From NCBI GenBank assembly GCA_016191225.1, contig JACPPC010000003.1, positions 62,001 to 126,000 on the forward strand: a stretch of 64,000 nt of DNA. The letters run 5' to 3'. Below the pieces are notes generated by a model. That model had not been told where the DNA came from, searched no databases, and worked only from the letters and a program-made list of their open reading frames with translations. This DNA is from Gemmatimonadota bacterium. GTDB lineage: Bacteria; Gemmatimonadota; Gemmatimonadetes; Gemmatimonadales; Gemmatimonadaceae. The position numbers were made by a program, and so were the translations under genes. The first letter of the stretch is position 1. Each line of letters opens with the position of its first letter. Shown in pieces: positions 52,941 through 61,647 of this stretch.

Positions 52941-54020
52941 TCAGCGACGGCCGGGAATCAGCGCCATCCCGTCGGGTTCGCGACCCGCCTGCAGGAGGCG
53001 AACGACCGTTCGCTTTTCCACGTCGACCTCGGCGATCCGGTCCATCGCCGCGAGGGCGACCCACGCCCGCGCGCCCGAGGGATGCATCACGATCCCGAGC
53101 GGGGTGGCCGAGTTGCCCATCTGGCCGCCGAGCATCTGCGGGCGGAGGAGGGCGCTGTCGACCGCGAACGGGATCTGCGCCACCTCGGTGCGGCGCTTCA
53201 CGTCGTAGATGCCGACGTACCCCGACTGCGCATTCGACAGCAGCACGTGGCGCCCGTCGGGGGTGAACTTGAGCCGGTTGGAACGCTTGCCGGTTGGCGC
53301 ACTCGCCAGCGTGTCGAGCGTGCGCGCGTCGAGCATGAACACGCGCTCGGCGGGCCAGTCGGCGGCCCAGAGTTCGCGGCCGTCGGGCGACAGGTCGATG
53401 GCCTCGGGGCCCTTCCCGAGGTGCGTGGACTTGAGCAGGGTCCCCTTCGCCACGTCGATCATCGACACCGAGCCGGCGCCGATGTTGGCGGTGTACACGC
53501 GGCTGCCGTCGCGCGAGCGGACGAGGAGATGGGTGCCGGCCTCGTTGGTGGCGATCGTCCTCTCCACGGTGCCCGCGCGCACGTCGACGACCAGCACCGC
53601 CTGGTTGGCCTCGACGGTGACCACCACGCGGCGGTTGTCGGGGAGCCAGGCGATGCCGTGCGGCCGGCGGTACGCGCCGAGGTCCACGGTGCGCTCGACC
53701 TTCCGTCCCGCGAGGTCGAGCACGGTGAGCGTGGAGCCGGGGGCCTGCGCCGTGCCGTAGTTGCACGCGACCGCGGTGCCACCGTCGAGGCTCACGGCGA
53801 CTTCGTGCGGCCCGTTGCCCACCGGGAGGGTGAACGCCACGCGTCCGGTGCCGAGGTCGATCACCGACGCGGTGGCCTCGGCCTTGTTGAGGACGATCAG
53901 CGACTCCCCCACCGGCTGCGCGGCGACCGGGGCCGCCGCCAGCGAGCATGCCGCCAGCGCCACGACAAGACGGGGAACTCGCGCGCCGCGCGCGACCGGG
54001 GACCACGGCGGGCGCGGCAT
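52941..54020 (-). CDS. Exported YVTN-type beta-propeller protein
   Basis: 359 residues, ATG at 54020-54018. The signal peptide region is 'RLVVALAACSLAAAPVAAQP'. Repeats follow the YVTN/40-residue pattern: 'LIVLNKAEATASVIDLGTGR', 'VLVVDVRAGTVERTIATNE', 'SVSMIDVAKGTLLKSTHLG' and 'IAEVDVEKRTVVRLLQAGRE'. It is probably a seven-bladed surface or periplasmic propeller that binds protein or ligand. The start overlaps the stop of the carboxylesterase gene by one base, so the two are co-expressed. Confidence 0.85.
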   Translation of the reverse strand: MPRPPWSPVARGARVPRLVVALAACSLAAAPVAAQPVGESLIVLNKAEATASVIDLGTGRVAFTLPVGNGPHEVAVSLDGGTAVACNYGTAQAPGSTLTVLDLAGRKVERTVDLGAYRRPHGIAWLPDNRRVVVTVEANQAVLVVDVRAGTVERTIATNEAGTHLLVRSRDGSRVYTANIGAGSVSMIDVAKGTLLKSTHLGKGPEAIDLSPDGRELWAADWPAERVFMLDARTLDTLASAPTGKRSNRLKFTPDGRHVLLSNAQSGYVGIYDVKRRTEVAQIPFAVDSALLRPQMLGGQMGNSATPLGIVMHPSGARAWVALAAMDRIAEVDVEKRTVVRLLQAGREPDGMALIPGRR

Positions 54021-55705
54021 CAGTGCGACCCCCCGGCCCGAACCGGGGGCGACGCGCGCTCCCAAAGCGCGACCCGGTCGCCGAGGATCGACGACAGGAG
54101 GTCGAACTGTGCGGCGCGCAGCCCGCGTCCCGCGGCGATCGTGGCGCCGAACTCGAGGTAGCCGTCGTCGGCCACGGTGAAGGCCGGCCAGGGCACCGCG
54201 CCGACGCCGTTGGGATCGCCGGTGGCCGCGAATCGTGTCCAGTACCCGTTCATCGCCACGCCGAGTGTGCTGTCGAACGCCGTGCGCCCCCAGACCGGCG
54301 ACGACATCCGCGTCACGCCGAAGACGAACGGGATCTCGGAGGCGTGGAAGGCACCGAGGGCGAGGCCGGTCATGCCGTCGGCGACGCGGGTGTAGTAGTA
54401 GCGATAGACGCGCTGACCGGCGCGCGTGAATGAACGCGCGGTTTCCCGGGCCGTGACGCCGAAGACGTCGTCGGTCCAGGCCTGGCGATAGGCACGACGG
54501 GCGCCGTCCGGCCCGGCGGTCGGATACAACGCGAGCAGCTGGTCGGCGCGGGCCGGGTACGTGCGGCGCATCAGCGCCTCGAACTGCTCGGGCGTCGTCA
54601 CCGGAACCTGCCGCACGAGGATCGTGGCCTCGTCGGCGTTGGAGCCGATCATGATCGGCACCGGGGCGAGGCGGCCCCGGGCGACGGCCACGGCGGGGGG
54701 CTCGGTGAGGAACCAGCCGTCGACCGTCTCGGGGAAAGTGCCCATCTGCGCGGTCGCGGTGAGCGTGATGATGGAGTCGGCCGGCATCGACCGCAGCGCG
54801 CGGACCCCCTCGGCGCCCGGCGGGGCGCCGACGCGCTTCGCGAACTCCGTTCCCACGCGCTCGGCACTGCGCGCCGAGTCGCTCGCCGAGCGGAGGGGCA
54901 CCACCTCGCGAAATGGCGAGCCACTCTGGAGGATCGCCTTGTGGAAGAGGCCGCGCGAGAGCGGCGACGCGAGGTGGTAGCCCACCGAGTAGGCCCCGGC
55001 GCTCTCGCCGAAGATCGTGACGTTGTCGGGATCGCCCCCGAAGGCGGCGATGTTCTCCCGGACCCAGCGGAGGGCGGCGACCTGGTCGAGGAAGGCGTAG
55101 TTGCCGCTGATTCCCTGCGGCGACTCGGCGCTCAGCGCGGGATGGGCGAGGAATCCGAGCGCGCCAAGGCGATAGTTGATCGTGACCAGCACGACGCCGC
55201 CGCGGGCAAAGCGGGTGCCGTCGTAGATGAGGACGCGGCCGCTGCCGTGGGTGAGGGAGCCGCCGTGGATCCAGACCATCACCGGGCGCCGCTCGCGCGG
55301 CGAGGTCGCCGCGGTCCAGACGTTGAGGGTCAGGCAGTCCTCGCTGGTCGGCTCGAGCGTGGCGCCGTAGGCACGGGCCACCGCGTCCGTCTGCGGGCAG
55401 ACGGGGCCGAACTCGGAGGCGTCGCGCGGCGTGGTCCAGGCGGCCACGGGTTGCGGCGCGCGCCAGCGCAGGTCGCCAACCGGGGGCTGCGCGTATGGGA
55501 TGCCCCGAAAGACGCGCACGCCGTACCGCTCGCGGCCGGCGAGCGGCCCACCGGCGATGGTGACGGCGACCGGAGCGCCTGGGGCCGGAGCGGCCGACGG
55601 CGCCGGTGGCGCGGCGGGCTGCTGCTGGGCGGCGTGTGCGGCGATGGGCAGCAGCAGGGCGGCGGCAACGGCCGCGCGGGCGACGGGCGAGGGATGCATC
55701 GGCAT
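54020..55705 (-). CDS. Type-B carboxylesterase, exported
   Basis: 561 residues, ATG at 55705-55703. A signal peptide ('VAAALLLPIAAHAAQQQ') and a Pro/Ala linker precede the esterase. Signatures are 'RVFRGIPYAQPPVGDLRW', 'SEDCLTLNVW', 'PVMVWIHGGSLTHGSG', nucleophile FGESAGAYSV, acid 'GSNADEATIL' and base 'FHASEIPFVFG'. The catalytic triad is complete. It hydrolyses carboxylic esters in the periplasm; the natural substrate is unknown. It lies upstream of and coupled to the propeller gene, and the pair may work on one extracellular substrate. Confidence 0.92.
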   Translation of the reverse strand: MPMHPSPVARAAVAAALLLPIAAHAAQQQPAAPPAPSAAPAPGAPVAVTIAGGPLAGRERYGVRVFRGIPYAQPPVGDLRWRAPQPVAAWTTPRDASEFGPVCPQTDAVARAYGATLEPTSEDCLTLNVWTAATSPRERRPVMVWIHGGSLTHGSGRVLIYDGTRFARGGVVLVTINYRLGALGFLAHPALSAESPQGISGNYAFLDQVAALRWVRENIAAFGGDPDNVTIFGESAGAYSVGYHLASPLSRGLFHKAILQSGSPFREVVPLRSASDSARSAERVGTEFAKRVGAPPGAEGVRALRSMPADSIITLTATAQMGTFPETVDGWFLTEPPAVAVARGRLAPVPIMIGSNADEATILVRQVPVTTPEQFEALMRRTYPARADQLLALYPTAGPDGARRAYRQAWTDDVFGVTARETARSFTRAGQRVYRYYYTRVADGMTGLALGAFHASEIPFVFGVTRMSSPVWGRTAFDSTLGVAMNGYWTRFAATGDPNGVGAVPWPAFTVADDGYLEFGATIAAGRGLRAAQFDLLSSILGDRVALWERASPPVRAGGSH

Positions 55706-55708
55706 ACG

Positions 55709-56140
55709 TTACGCGCCGAAGCGCCCCTCGGCCACGGCCAGTTCGGCGTCGAGCCGGGCGCGCAGCGCCGGTTCGAGGGCCCCCAGCCGGTGCCGGGCGG
55801 CGGCGAGCACGGCGAGGAAGTTGTGCCGCCACGGGGGGACGGCATCCCAGGCCAGGTCGGCGACGACGCAGGCGGTGAGGAGCAGGTCGCCCGGGCCGGC
55901 CTCGGCGGCGAGAAAGGGATCGCCCTGCAGTCGTGCGATGGCCACCGGCATCAGGAGCGAGATGCCGCGCCCCTCGCCAAGGAGGAAGCGAACCTCGCCG
56001 AGGGAGAGGGCGTCGACGGGGACGCGGAGGGCGCGCGAGAGGCGGGCCACGCGTGGGCCGCCGTAGGCGCCCCTAGCGATGTCGAGCCCCTCGAAATGGG
56101 CGATCGAGCCGGGGAGGGGAGGATCGAGGTCGGCGCGCAC
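55709..56140 (-). CDS. CdiI-like contact-dependent inhibition immunity protein homologue
   Basis: 143 residues, GTG at 56140-56138. The core 'LRVPVDALSLGEVRFLLGEG', 'GISLLMPVAIARLQGDPFLA' and 'AGPGDLLLTACVVADLAWD' matches my recollection of a CdiI immunity family with a 'PL..L...ELR.LIGQ..GL..L.PLAL..L..NP....D.YPGDLL' pattern. It is cytoplasmic, with no signal or membrane segment. CdiI proteins neutralise a cognate CdiA toxin tip, but no CdiA/CdiB or toxin is encoded nearby, so this is an orphan. It may protect against neighbours or have a housekeeping role. Confidence 0.55.
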   Translation of the reverse strand: MRADLDPPLPGSIAHFEGLDIARGAYGGPRVARLSRALRVPVDALSLGEVRFLLGEGRGISLLMPVAIARLQGDPFLAAEAGPGDLLLTACVVADLAWDAVPPWRHNFLAVLAAARHRLGALEPALRARLDAELAVAEGRFGA

Positions 56141-56220
56141 GCCTGACCTTGCAGCATCGGCCCCGCGATGGCAATCGGCAAATTATCTTTCCGCGCCGCC
56201 GTTCACCCTCGCCCCGCGCC

Positions 56221-57522
56221 ATGTCCGCCCCCTTCGCCCGCATCTCCGAACTCCCGGCGCACGCCGGCGCCACCGTCACCGTGCGCGGCTGGGTCACGCA
56301 CCTGCGCTCGTCGGGGAAGGTGGCCTTCGTGGTGATGCGCGACGGCACGGGCCTGCTGCAGGCGGTGCTGGTCAAGAACGCGCTGTCGCCCGAGGCGTGG
56401 ACGCGGTTCGGCGAGCTGACGCAGGAGGCGTGCGTCGCGGTCACGGGTCAGGTGAAGGTCGATGCCCGCGCGCCGGGCGGGCACGAGCTGGGGGTGAGCG
56501 ACCTCGCGATCATCGGCCCGTCGCCGCTCGACTACCCGATCCAGCCCAAGGAGCACGGGGTCGACTACCTGCTCGACCACCGCACCTTCTGGCTGCGGAC
56601 GCCGCGCCAGGTGGCGATCGCGCGCATCCGCCACGAGGTCGAGCAGGGGATCCACGACTTCTTCTACGAGCGGGAGTTCGTGCGGGTCGACACGCCGATC
56701 CTGACGGCGGCGATCGGCGAGCGGAGCGGGCTGTTCAGCACCGAGTACTTCGAGGAGGGGAACGCCTACCTCGCGCAGACGGGGCAGCTGTACGGCGAGG
56801 CGGCGGCGGCGGCGCTGGGCAAGATCTACACCTTCGGGCCGACCTTTCGCGCCGAGAAGAGCAAGACGCGCCGGCACCTGACCGAGTTCTGGATGATCGA
56901 GCCGGAGGTCGCGTTCAACGACAGCGCGGCCAACATGGTGCTGCAGGAGGAGTTCGTGAGCTACCTCGTGCAGCGCTGCGTCGAGAGGCGCCAGGCCGAG
57001 CTCAAGGAACTGGAGCGCGACATCAGCAAGCTCGAGAAGGTCGTGCCACCGTTCCCGCGGCTGGACTACACCGACGCCGTGGCGCTGGTGCGGTCGAAGG
57101 GGAGCGACGCGAAGTGGGGGGACGACCTCGGCGCCGAGGACGAGGCGCTGATCGTGGCAGACTACGACAAGCCGGTGTTCGTCTTCAACTACCCGAAGGC
57201 GGCGAAGGCCTTCTACATGAAGGAGAACCCCGACGACCCGCGCACGGTGCTCTGCGACGACCTGCTGGCGCCCGAGGGGTCCGGCGAGATCATTGGCGGG
57301 TCGCAGCGCGAGGACGACCACGACAAGCTGCTGCACCGGATCCGCGAGGAGCAGCTCCCCGAGGACGCCTACGGGTGGTACCTCGCGCTGCGCAAGTACG
57401 GCACCTTCCCGCACGCGGGGTTCGGGCTGGGGCTGGAGCGCACGGTGGCGTGGATCTGCGGCACGCCGCACATCCGCGAGTGCATCGCGTTCCCGCGCAT
57501 GATGCACCGGCTGCGGCCGTAG
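56221..57522 (+). CDS. asnS: Asparaginyl-tRNA synthetase
   Basis: 433 residues from ATG 56221; the frame is open upstream, but the OB-fold anticodon-binding domain starts here ('ISELPAHAGATVTVRGWVTH'). Class II motifs are 'FGPTFRAEKSKTRRHLTEFW' followed by MIEPEVAF, 'SGEIIGGSQRE', and motif 3 'GFGLGLERTVAWICG'. 'IRECIAFPRMMHRLRP' closes the protein as in AsnRS. It charges tRNA-Asn directly, so the transamidation route is not essential here. A non-discriminating AspRS is less likely given these motifs. Confidence 0.93.
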   Translation: MSAPFARISELPAHAGATVTVRGWVTHLRSSGKVAFVVMRDGTGLLQAVLVKNALSPEAWTRFGELTQEACVAVTGQVKVDARAPGGHELGVSDLAIIGPSPLDYPIQPKEHGVDYLLDHRTFWLRTPRQVAIARIRHEVEQGIHDFFYEREFVRVDTPILTAAIGERSGLFSTEYFEEGNAYLAQTGQLYGEAAAAALGKIYTFGPTFRAEKSKTRRHLTEFWMIEPEVAFNDSAANMVLQEEFVSYLVQRCVERRQAELKELERDISKLEKVVPPFPRLDYTDAVALVRSKGSDAKWGDDLGAEDEALIVADYDKPVFVFNYPKAAKAFYMKENPDDPRTVLCDDLLAPEGSGEIIGGSQREDDHDKLLHRIREEQLPEDAYGWYLALRKYGTFPHAGFGLGLERTVAWICGTPHIRECIAFPRMMHRLRP

Positions 57523-57529
57523 CCTCCCG

Positions 57530-58117
57530 ATGGCCGAGCGCGAGCGACCGGACTACTCGGCGGGCAAGTGGGCGCACGCGTTCAGGCCGCGGGCGAAGGG
57601 GGAGGTGCGGTACTGGCTCCTCAAGTCGGAGCCCGAGACCTTCTCGTGGGACGACCTGCTGGCGTCGCCCGGGCGCACGACCCACTGGGACGGGGTGCGG
57701 AACTTCGCGGCGCGCAACTTCCTGCTGGACGGGATGGCGGTGGGCGACGAGGCCTTCTTCTACCATTCCATGACCGGCGCCCAGGCGATCGTGGGGATCG
57801 TGGTCGTGGTGCGGGCCGGCTACCCCGACCACACGGCGTTCGACCGGAAGCACCACGGGTACGATCCCGATTCGAAGGCCGACGCGCCGCAGTGGTACAT
57901 GGTGGACGTGCGGGCGGTGGCGCCGCTGGCGCGACCGGTGGCGCTCACGGAGCTCAAGGCGAGCCAGGCGCTGGCGCGGATGGCGCTGCTGCGCATCGGG
58001 CGGCTCTCCGTGACGCCGGTGACGGCCGCCGAGTGGAAGGCCGTCATTGCGATGTCGGAACGGCCACCCGCATCTTCAAGGCGCGCCACGTCCCCGAAAC
58101 GCAGAGGAGCGAGATGA
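57530..58117 (+). CDS. EVE-domain protein
   Basis: 195 residues from ATG 57530, 7 nt after asnS. The EVE (PUA-like) fold begins 'RYWLLKSEPETFSWDDLLA' and continues 'THWDGVRNFAARNFLLDGM', 'GDEAFFYHSMTGAQAIVGI' and 'WYMVDVRAVAPLARPVALTE'. EVE domains bind modified bases in DNA or RNA, as in thymocyte nuclear protein 1. Stand-alone bacterial EVE proteins have been suggested to act in tRNA- or modified-base-related processes, which would fit the asnS neighbour. The C-terminal tail is basic. Confidence 0.88.
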   Translation: MAERERPDYSAGKWAHAFRPRAKGEVRYWLLKSEPETFSWDDLLASPGRTTHWDGVRNFAARNFLLDGMAVGDEAFFYHSMTGAQAIVGIVVVVRAGYPDHTAFDRKHHGYDPDSKADAPQWYMVDVRAVAPLARPVALTELKASQALARMALLRIGRLSVTPVTAAEWKAVIAMSERPPASSRRATSPKRRGAR

Positions 58118-58659
58118 TGTCGCGCCGCGCAGCGTGGTTCACCCTCGTGCCGATGGCCGCCCTCCTCGCCGCGGGGTGCGACCCGCCGGCCGCCGCCGAC
58201 CCGGCCGCCGCCGAGCAGGTGCGCGCGGCGACGTCGGCCTACACCGCGTCGCTGCCGGTGGGTGCCGACTCCACGGCGAGCTTCTTCGCCGACAGCGGCA
58301 CGATGCTGGGCGCGGGGATGGCGCCGGTGATCGGCCGCAAGGCGATCGGCGAGTGGCTGGCGCCGCTGTTCAGGCAGTACGAGGTGAGGGAAGCCGGCGA
58401 GGTGGTGCAGGCGGTCGACGTCTCGGGCAACGCGGCCACCGTGTGGGGGACGTACAGCCAGACGGTGGCGCCGCGCGGCGGCGGCGAGTCGCAGGCCCAC
58501 ACCGGGCGATTCGTGGCGGCCTGGAAGAAGGGAGGCGACGGACGCTGGCGCATCAACCTGATGATCACGCAGCCCGACCCGCCGCCGTCCCAGCCCGCCG
58601 CCGCGCCAAAGAAGTCGTCCCCGCCGCCGCCCGCTGATTCCCCGTCGAGACCCCGATGA
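58114..58659 (+). CDS. SnoaL/DUF4440-like lipoprotein
   Basis: 181 residues from ATG 58114 (ATGA overlap, with AGGAG just upstream). It has a lipoprotein signal 'FTLVPMAALLAAGC'. An NTF2/SnoaL-like cone fold spans about 35-155: 'FFADSGTMLGAGMAPVIGRK', 'WLAPLFRQYEVREAGEVVQA' and 'WKKGGDGRWRINLMIT'. The C-terminus is Pro/Ser-rich. NTF2-like lipoproteins are usually small-molecule binding or weakly enzymatic; the ligand is unknown. It overlaps the aminotransferase by 4 nt, forming an asnS-EVE-SnoaL-aminotransferase run. Confidence 0.8.
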   Translation: MMSRRAAWFTLVPMAALLAAGCDPPAAADPAAAEQVRAATSAYTASLPVGADSTASFFADSGTMLGAGMAPVIGRKAIGEWLAPLFRQYEVREAGEVVQAVDVSGNAATVWGTYSQTVAPRGGGESQAHTGRFVAAWKKGGDGRWRINLMITQPDPPPSQPAAAPKKSSPPPPADSPSRPR

Positions 58660-59996
58660 CCGCCACCGTGACCCCGCCGACCCTCGCCGCGCTCGACCTC
58701 GATGCGCACTGGATGCCGTTCACCGCCAACCGCGCCTTCAAGCGGGCGCCGCGGATGCTCGCCAGCGCGAGCGGGATGTTCTACCGCGACATGGACGGCC
58801 ACGAGGTGCTCGACGGCACCGCCGGGCTCTGGTGCGTGAACGCGGGGCACGCGCGCAAGCCGATCGTGGAGGCGATCGCGCGGCAGGCGGCCACGCTCGA
58901 CTTCGCGCCGACCTTCCAGATGGGGCACCCGCTGCCGTTCCAGCTGGCGACGCGGCTGGCCGGTCTGCTCCCGGGGGACCTCGACCACGTGTTCTTCACC
59001 AACTCGGGCTCCGAGGCGGTGGACACGTCGCTCAAGATCGCGCTCGCCTACTGGCGGGCGAAGGGCGAGCCGCAGCGGACGCGGTTCGTGGGGCGCCTGC
59101 GTGGCTACCACGGGGTGGGGTTCGGCGGCATCTCGGTGGGGGGCATCGAGGCCAACCGGGCGCCGTACGCGGCCCAGCTGCTGCCGGGCGTCGACCACCT
59201 GCCGCACACGCACGGGATCGCCGGCAACCTGTTCACCAAGGGGCGCCCCGCGCTGGGCGCCGAGCTGGCGGACGCGCTCGAGGAGATCGTGGCGAAGCGT
59301 GGCGGCGACACGATCGCGGCGGTGATCGTGGAGCCGGTGGCCGGTTCGACCGGGGTGCTGATCCCGCCCACCGGCTACCTCGAGCGGCTGCGGGCGATCT
59401 GCGACCGGCACGGCATCCTGCTGATCTTCGACGAGGTGATCACGGGCTTCGGCCGGCTGGGCGCGCCCTTCGCGGCGCAGTACTTCAACGTGCTCCCCGA
59501 CCTGATGACGGTAGCCAAGGGGATCACCAACGGCGCGGTGCCGATGGGCGCGGTGATGGTGCGGCGCGGGATCTACGAATCGACGATCGCGGCGACGGAG
59601 AAGGGGATCGAGTTCTTCCACGGGTACACGTATTCGGGGCACCCGCTGGCGTGCGCGGCGGGGCTCGCCACGCTCGACGTCTTCCAGTCCGAAGGGCTGC
59701 TGACGCGGGGGGCACAGCTGGCGGGCGCCTGGGAAAGGGCGATCCACTCGCTCCGGGGGTCGCCGCACGTGATCGACCTGCGCAACATCGGCCTCGTGGG
59801 GGCGATCGAGATGGAGCCGCGCCCCGGCTCGCCCGGCGCCCGGGCGATGGAGGCGATGCAGCTCACCTTCGAGCGCGGGCTGCTGATCCGCGTCACCGGC
59901 GACACGATCGCCCTCTCGCCGCCGCTGATCATCGAGCAGCCGCACATCGACCGGATCGTCGAGACGATCGCGGCCGTGCTGACGAAGATCCCGTAG
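58656..59996 (+). CDS. Class III aminotransferase (beta-alanine/omega-amino acid--pyruvate type)
   Basis: 446 residues from ATG 58656. It closely follows beta-alanine:pyruvate aminotransferase sequences: 'LDLDAHWMPFTANRAFKRAP', 'GLWCVNAGHARKPIVEAIAR', 'VFFTNSGSEAVDTSLKIAL', 'LIFDEVITGFGRLGAPFAAQ', and the PLP lysine Lys288 in VAKGITNGAVPMGAV. It moves an amino group from an omega-amino acid such as beta-alanine to pyruvate. Exact substrate preference needs biochemical proof; the overall resemblance is strong across the length. Confidence 0.9.
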   Translation: MTATVTPPTLAALDLDAHWMPFTANRAFKRAPRMLASASGMFYRDMDGHEVLDGTAGLWCVNAGHARKPIVEAIARQAATLDFAPTFQMGHPLPFQLATRLAGLLPGDLDHVFFTNSGSEAVDTSLKIALAYWRAKGEPQRTRFVGRLRGYHGVGFGGISVGGIEANRAPYAAQLLPGVDHLPHTHGIAGNLFTKGRPALGAELADALEEIVAKRGGDTIAAVIVEPVAGSTGVLIPPTGYLERLRAICDRHGILLIFDEVITGFGRLGAPFAAQYFNVLPDLMTVAKGITNGAVPMGAVMVRRGIYESTIAATEKGIEFFHGYTYSGHPLACAAGLATLDVFQSEGLLTRGAQLAGAWERAIHSLRGSPHVIDLRNIGLVGAIEMEPRPGSPGARAMEAMQLTFERGLLIRVTGDTIALSPPLIIEQPHIDRIVETIAAVLTKIP

Positions 59997-60058
59997 CGCC
60001 GGCACCGCCCGCTCGCTTGCCTCGCCGCCCGCCCCCCAGCCCCTGGAGGACCGACCGC

Positions 60059-60991
60059 ATGACGCGCCCGTCGCTCGTTGCCCGCCTTGCCGGCGTTGCC
60101 CTCGCCGTCGCCGCGCTCGCGCCGGCCGTCGCCGCGCGCGCCCAGCAGAACTTCGACACGATCCAGGTGCGGGCCATCCGGGTGGCCGACGGGGTGCACA
60201 TGCTCACCGGCGCGGGGGGGAACATCGCCCTGCTGTCGGGGCCCGACGGCACGATCCTGGTGGACGACCAGTACGCTCCGCTCACGCCGAAGATCCTCGC
60301 GGCGGTGAAGGGCGTCACGCCGGTGCCGGTCAAGTTCCTCGTCAACACGCATTTTCACTTCGACCACACGGGCGGCAACGAGAACATCGCCCGCGAGGGA
60401 GTCGTGATCGTGGCCCACGACAACGTGCGCGAGCGGATGACGAAGGAGAAGTTCTACGCCCGCTTCAACCGGCGCGATCCGCCGGCGCCGAAGGGGGCGC
60501 TGCCGGTGGTGACCTTCCTCGACCAGGTGGAGTTCCACCTGAACGGGGAGACGATCATGGCGTTCCACGTCGCGAACGCGCACACCGACGGCGACGTGAT
60601 GGTGAAGCTGCTGAACGCCGACGTGGTGCACACCGGCGACGTGTTCGTGCGCTACGGGTTCCCGTTCGTGGACTCCGAAAGCGGCGGCAGCGTGCTCGGC
60701 ATGATCCCGGCGATCGAGAAGCTGCTTGCCATCACCGGACCGAGGACGCAGTACATCCCCGGGCACGGCGCCGTGGCGACGCGCACCGACGTGGAGGCGT
60801 ACCTCACCATGCTGCGCGCGATCCGCGACCGCACCATGGCGGCGATCAGGCAGAAGCGGAAGTTGGACGACTTCGTGGCGACCAGGCCGCTGGCCGACTA
60901 CGAGGCGAAGTTCGGCGCCAGCGGCTTCATCAAGCCCGCCGAAATCCTGGCGCAGGCGTGGGGCGAGCTGGAGGCCCCGAAGCGGAAGTAG
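60059..60991 (+). CDS. Exported metallo-beta-lactamase-fold hydrolase
   Basis: 310 residues from ATG 60059, with GGAGG about 10 nt upstream. It has a signal peptide ('LARLAGVALAVAALAPAVAA'-like) ending near 'RAQQ'. The zinc motif is THFHFDHTGG (HxHxDH). A second ligand set is in 'ANAHTDGDVMV' and 'VHTGDVFVRYGFPF', then 'YIPGHGAVATRTDV'. It is probably a periplasmic Zn hydrolase of the MBL superfamily. Subclass B3 beta-lactamase, quinoprotein-relay and other families share these motifs, so the substrate is open. Confidence 0.85.
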   Translation: MTRPSLVARLAGVALAVAALAPAVAARAQQNFDTIQVRAIRVADGVHMLTGAGGNIALLSGPDGTILVDDQYAPLTPKILAAVKGVTPVPVKFLVNTHFHFDHTGGNENIAREGVVIVAHDNVRERMTKEKFYARFNRRDPPAPKGALPVVTFLDQVEFHLNGETIMAFHVANAHTDGDVMVKLLNADVVHTGDVFVRYGFPFVDSESGGSVLGMIPAIEKLLAITGPRTQYIPGHGAVATRTDVEAYLTMLRAIRDRTMAAIRQKRKLDDFVATRPLADYEAKFGASGFIKPAEILAQAWGELEAPKRK

Positions 60992-61647
60992 CGGCGCGAC
61001 GACCCGCGTGACGCGGCGCCCGGCACCACCCGCTCACGCCGCCGTCGTCGTTCCCCCACTCGCGTGGAGGGAGCACCCGCGGGCACGCCGGCCCAGCCGC
61101 CGTCGAGTCACCTGTCGCCGGTGATGGGCGCGCCCACCCTGCCGATCGTCACGCCTCCGCCGGGCCGGCCCGACGTCGCCTCGACCGACGCGCAGGTTCA
61201 GCAGCCGGCAATGGCGCTCCCCGGGGCCGCCCTTGCCGGCCCCTCCCGAGTTCCCGCGCTCGACGCATGCCCTGCCCGGGCCGTCCGTGGAGCGGGTGCT
61301 GCCCGGGCCGCGGTTCGTGCCGGCCGAGGCCGGCGGGCGGCGGGAGCGACCGTGCGTGCAGCAGCCGTTCGTGTTCGCGATCTCGCGGGGAGCAGGCGAG
61401 CCGGGCAACGGAAGGATCAACGGCCTCGCACGGAGCAAGGCGAGGGCTGGCTCGGGTCGTCGTCGGGCCGGTGCAGGGGCACAGCGGCTGCAATTCCCCG
61501 GGTGGTCGTGCACCAGGGGACGGCCTGGCGTGGCGAACGTCGGCCCAGCCCGATGTGCGAACCAGGCCCGGTTCGCCGGCGACCTCCGTGTTCTCCCGGC
61601 TGTTCTCGCGGGTTCTCCGTGAGAACGCCCCGCTCACCGTCCTCGCC
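60992..61647. other. Intergenic region without recognisable gene
   Basis: 656 nt between the MBL gene and the end of mazG. Several open frames exist on both strands, but all have Arg/Gly/Pro-heavy translations without domain features and no ribosome sites. Near the mazG end there are three GTTCTC copies (61590, 61602, 61612) and a GTTCTC-CGT-GAGAAC hairpin (61612-61626), which may serve as the mazG transcription end. Confidence 0.6.
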
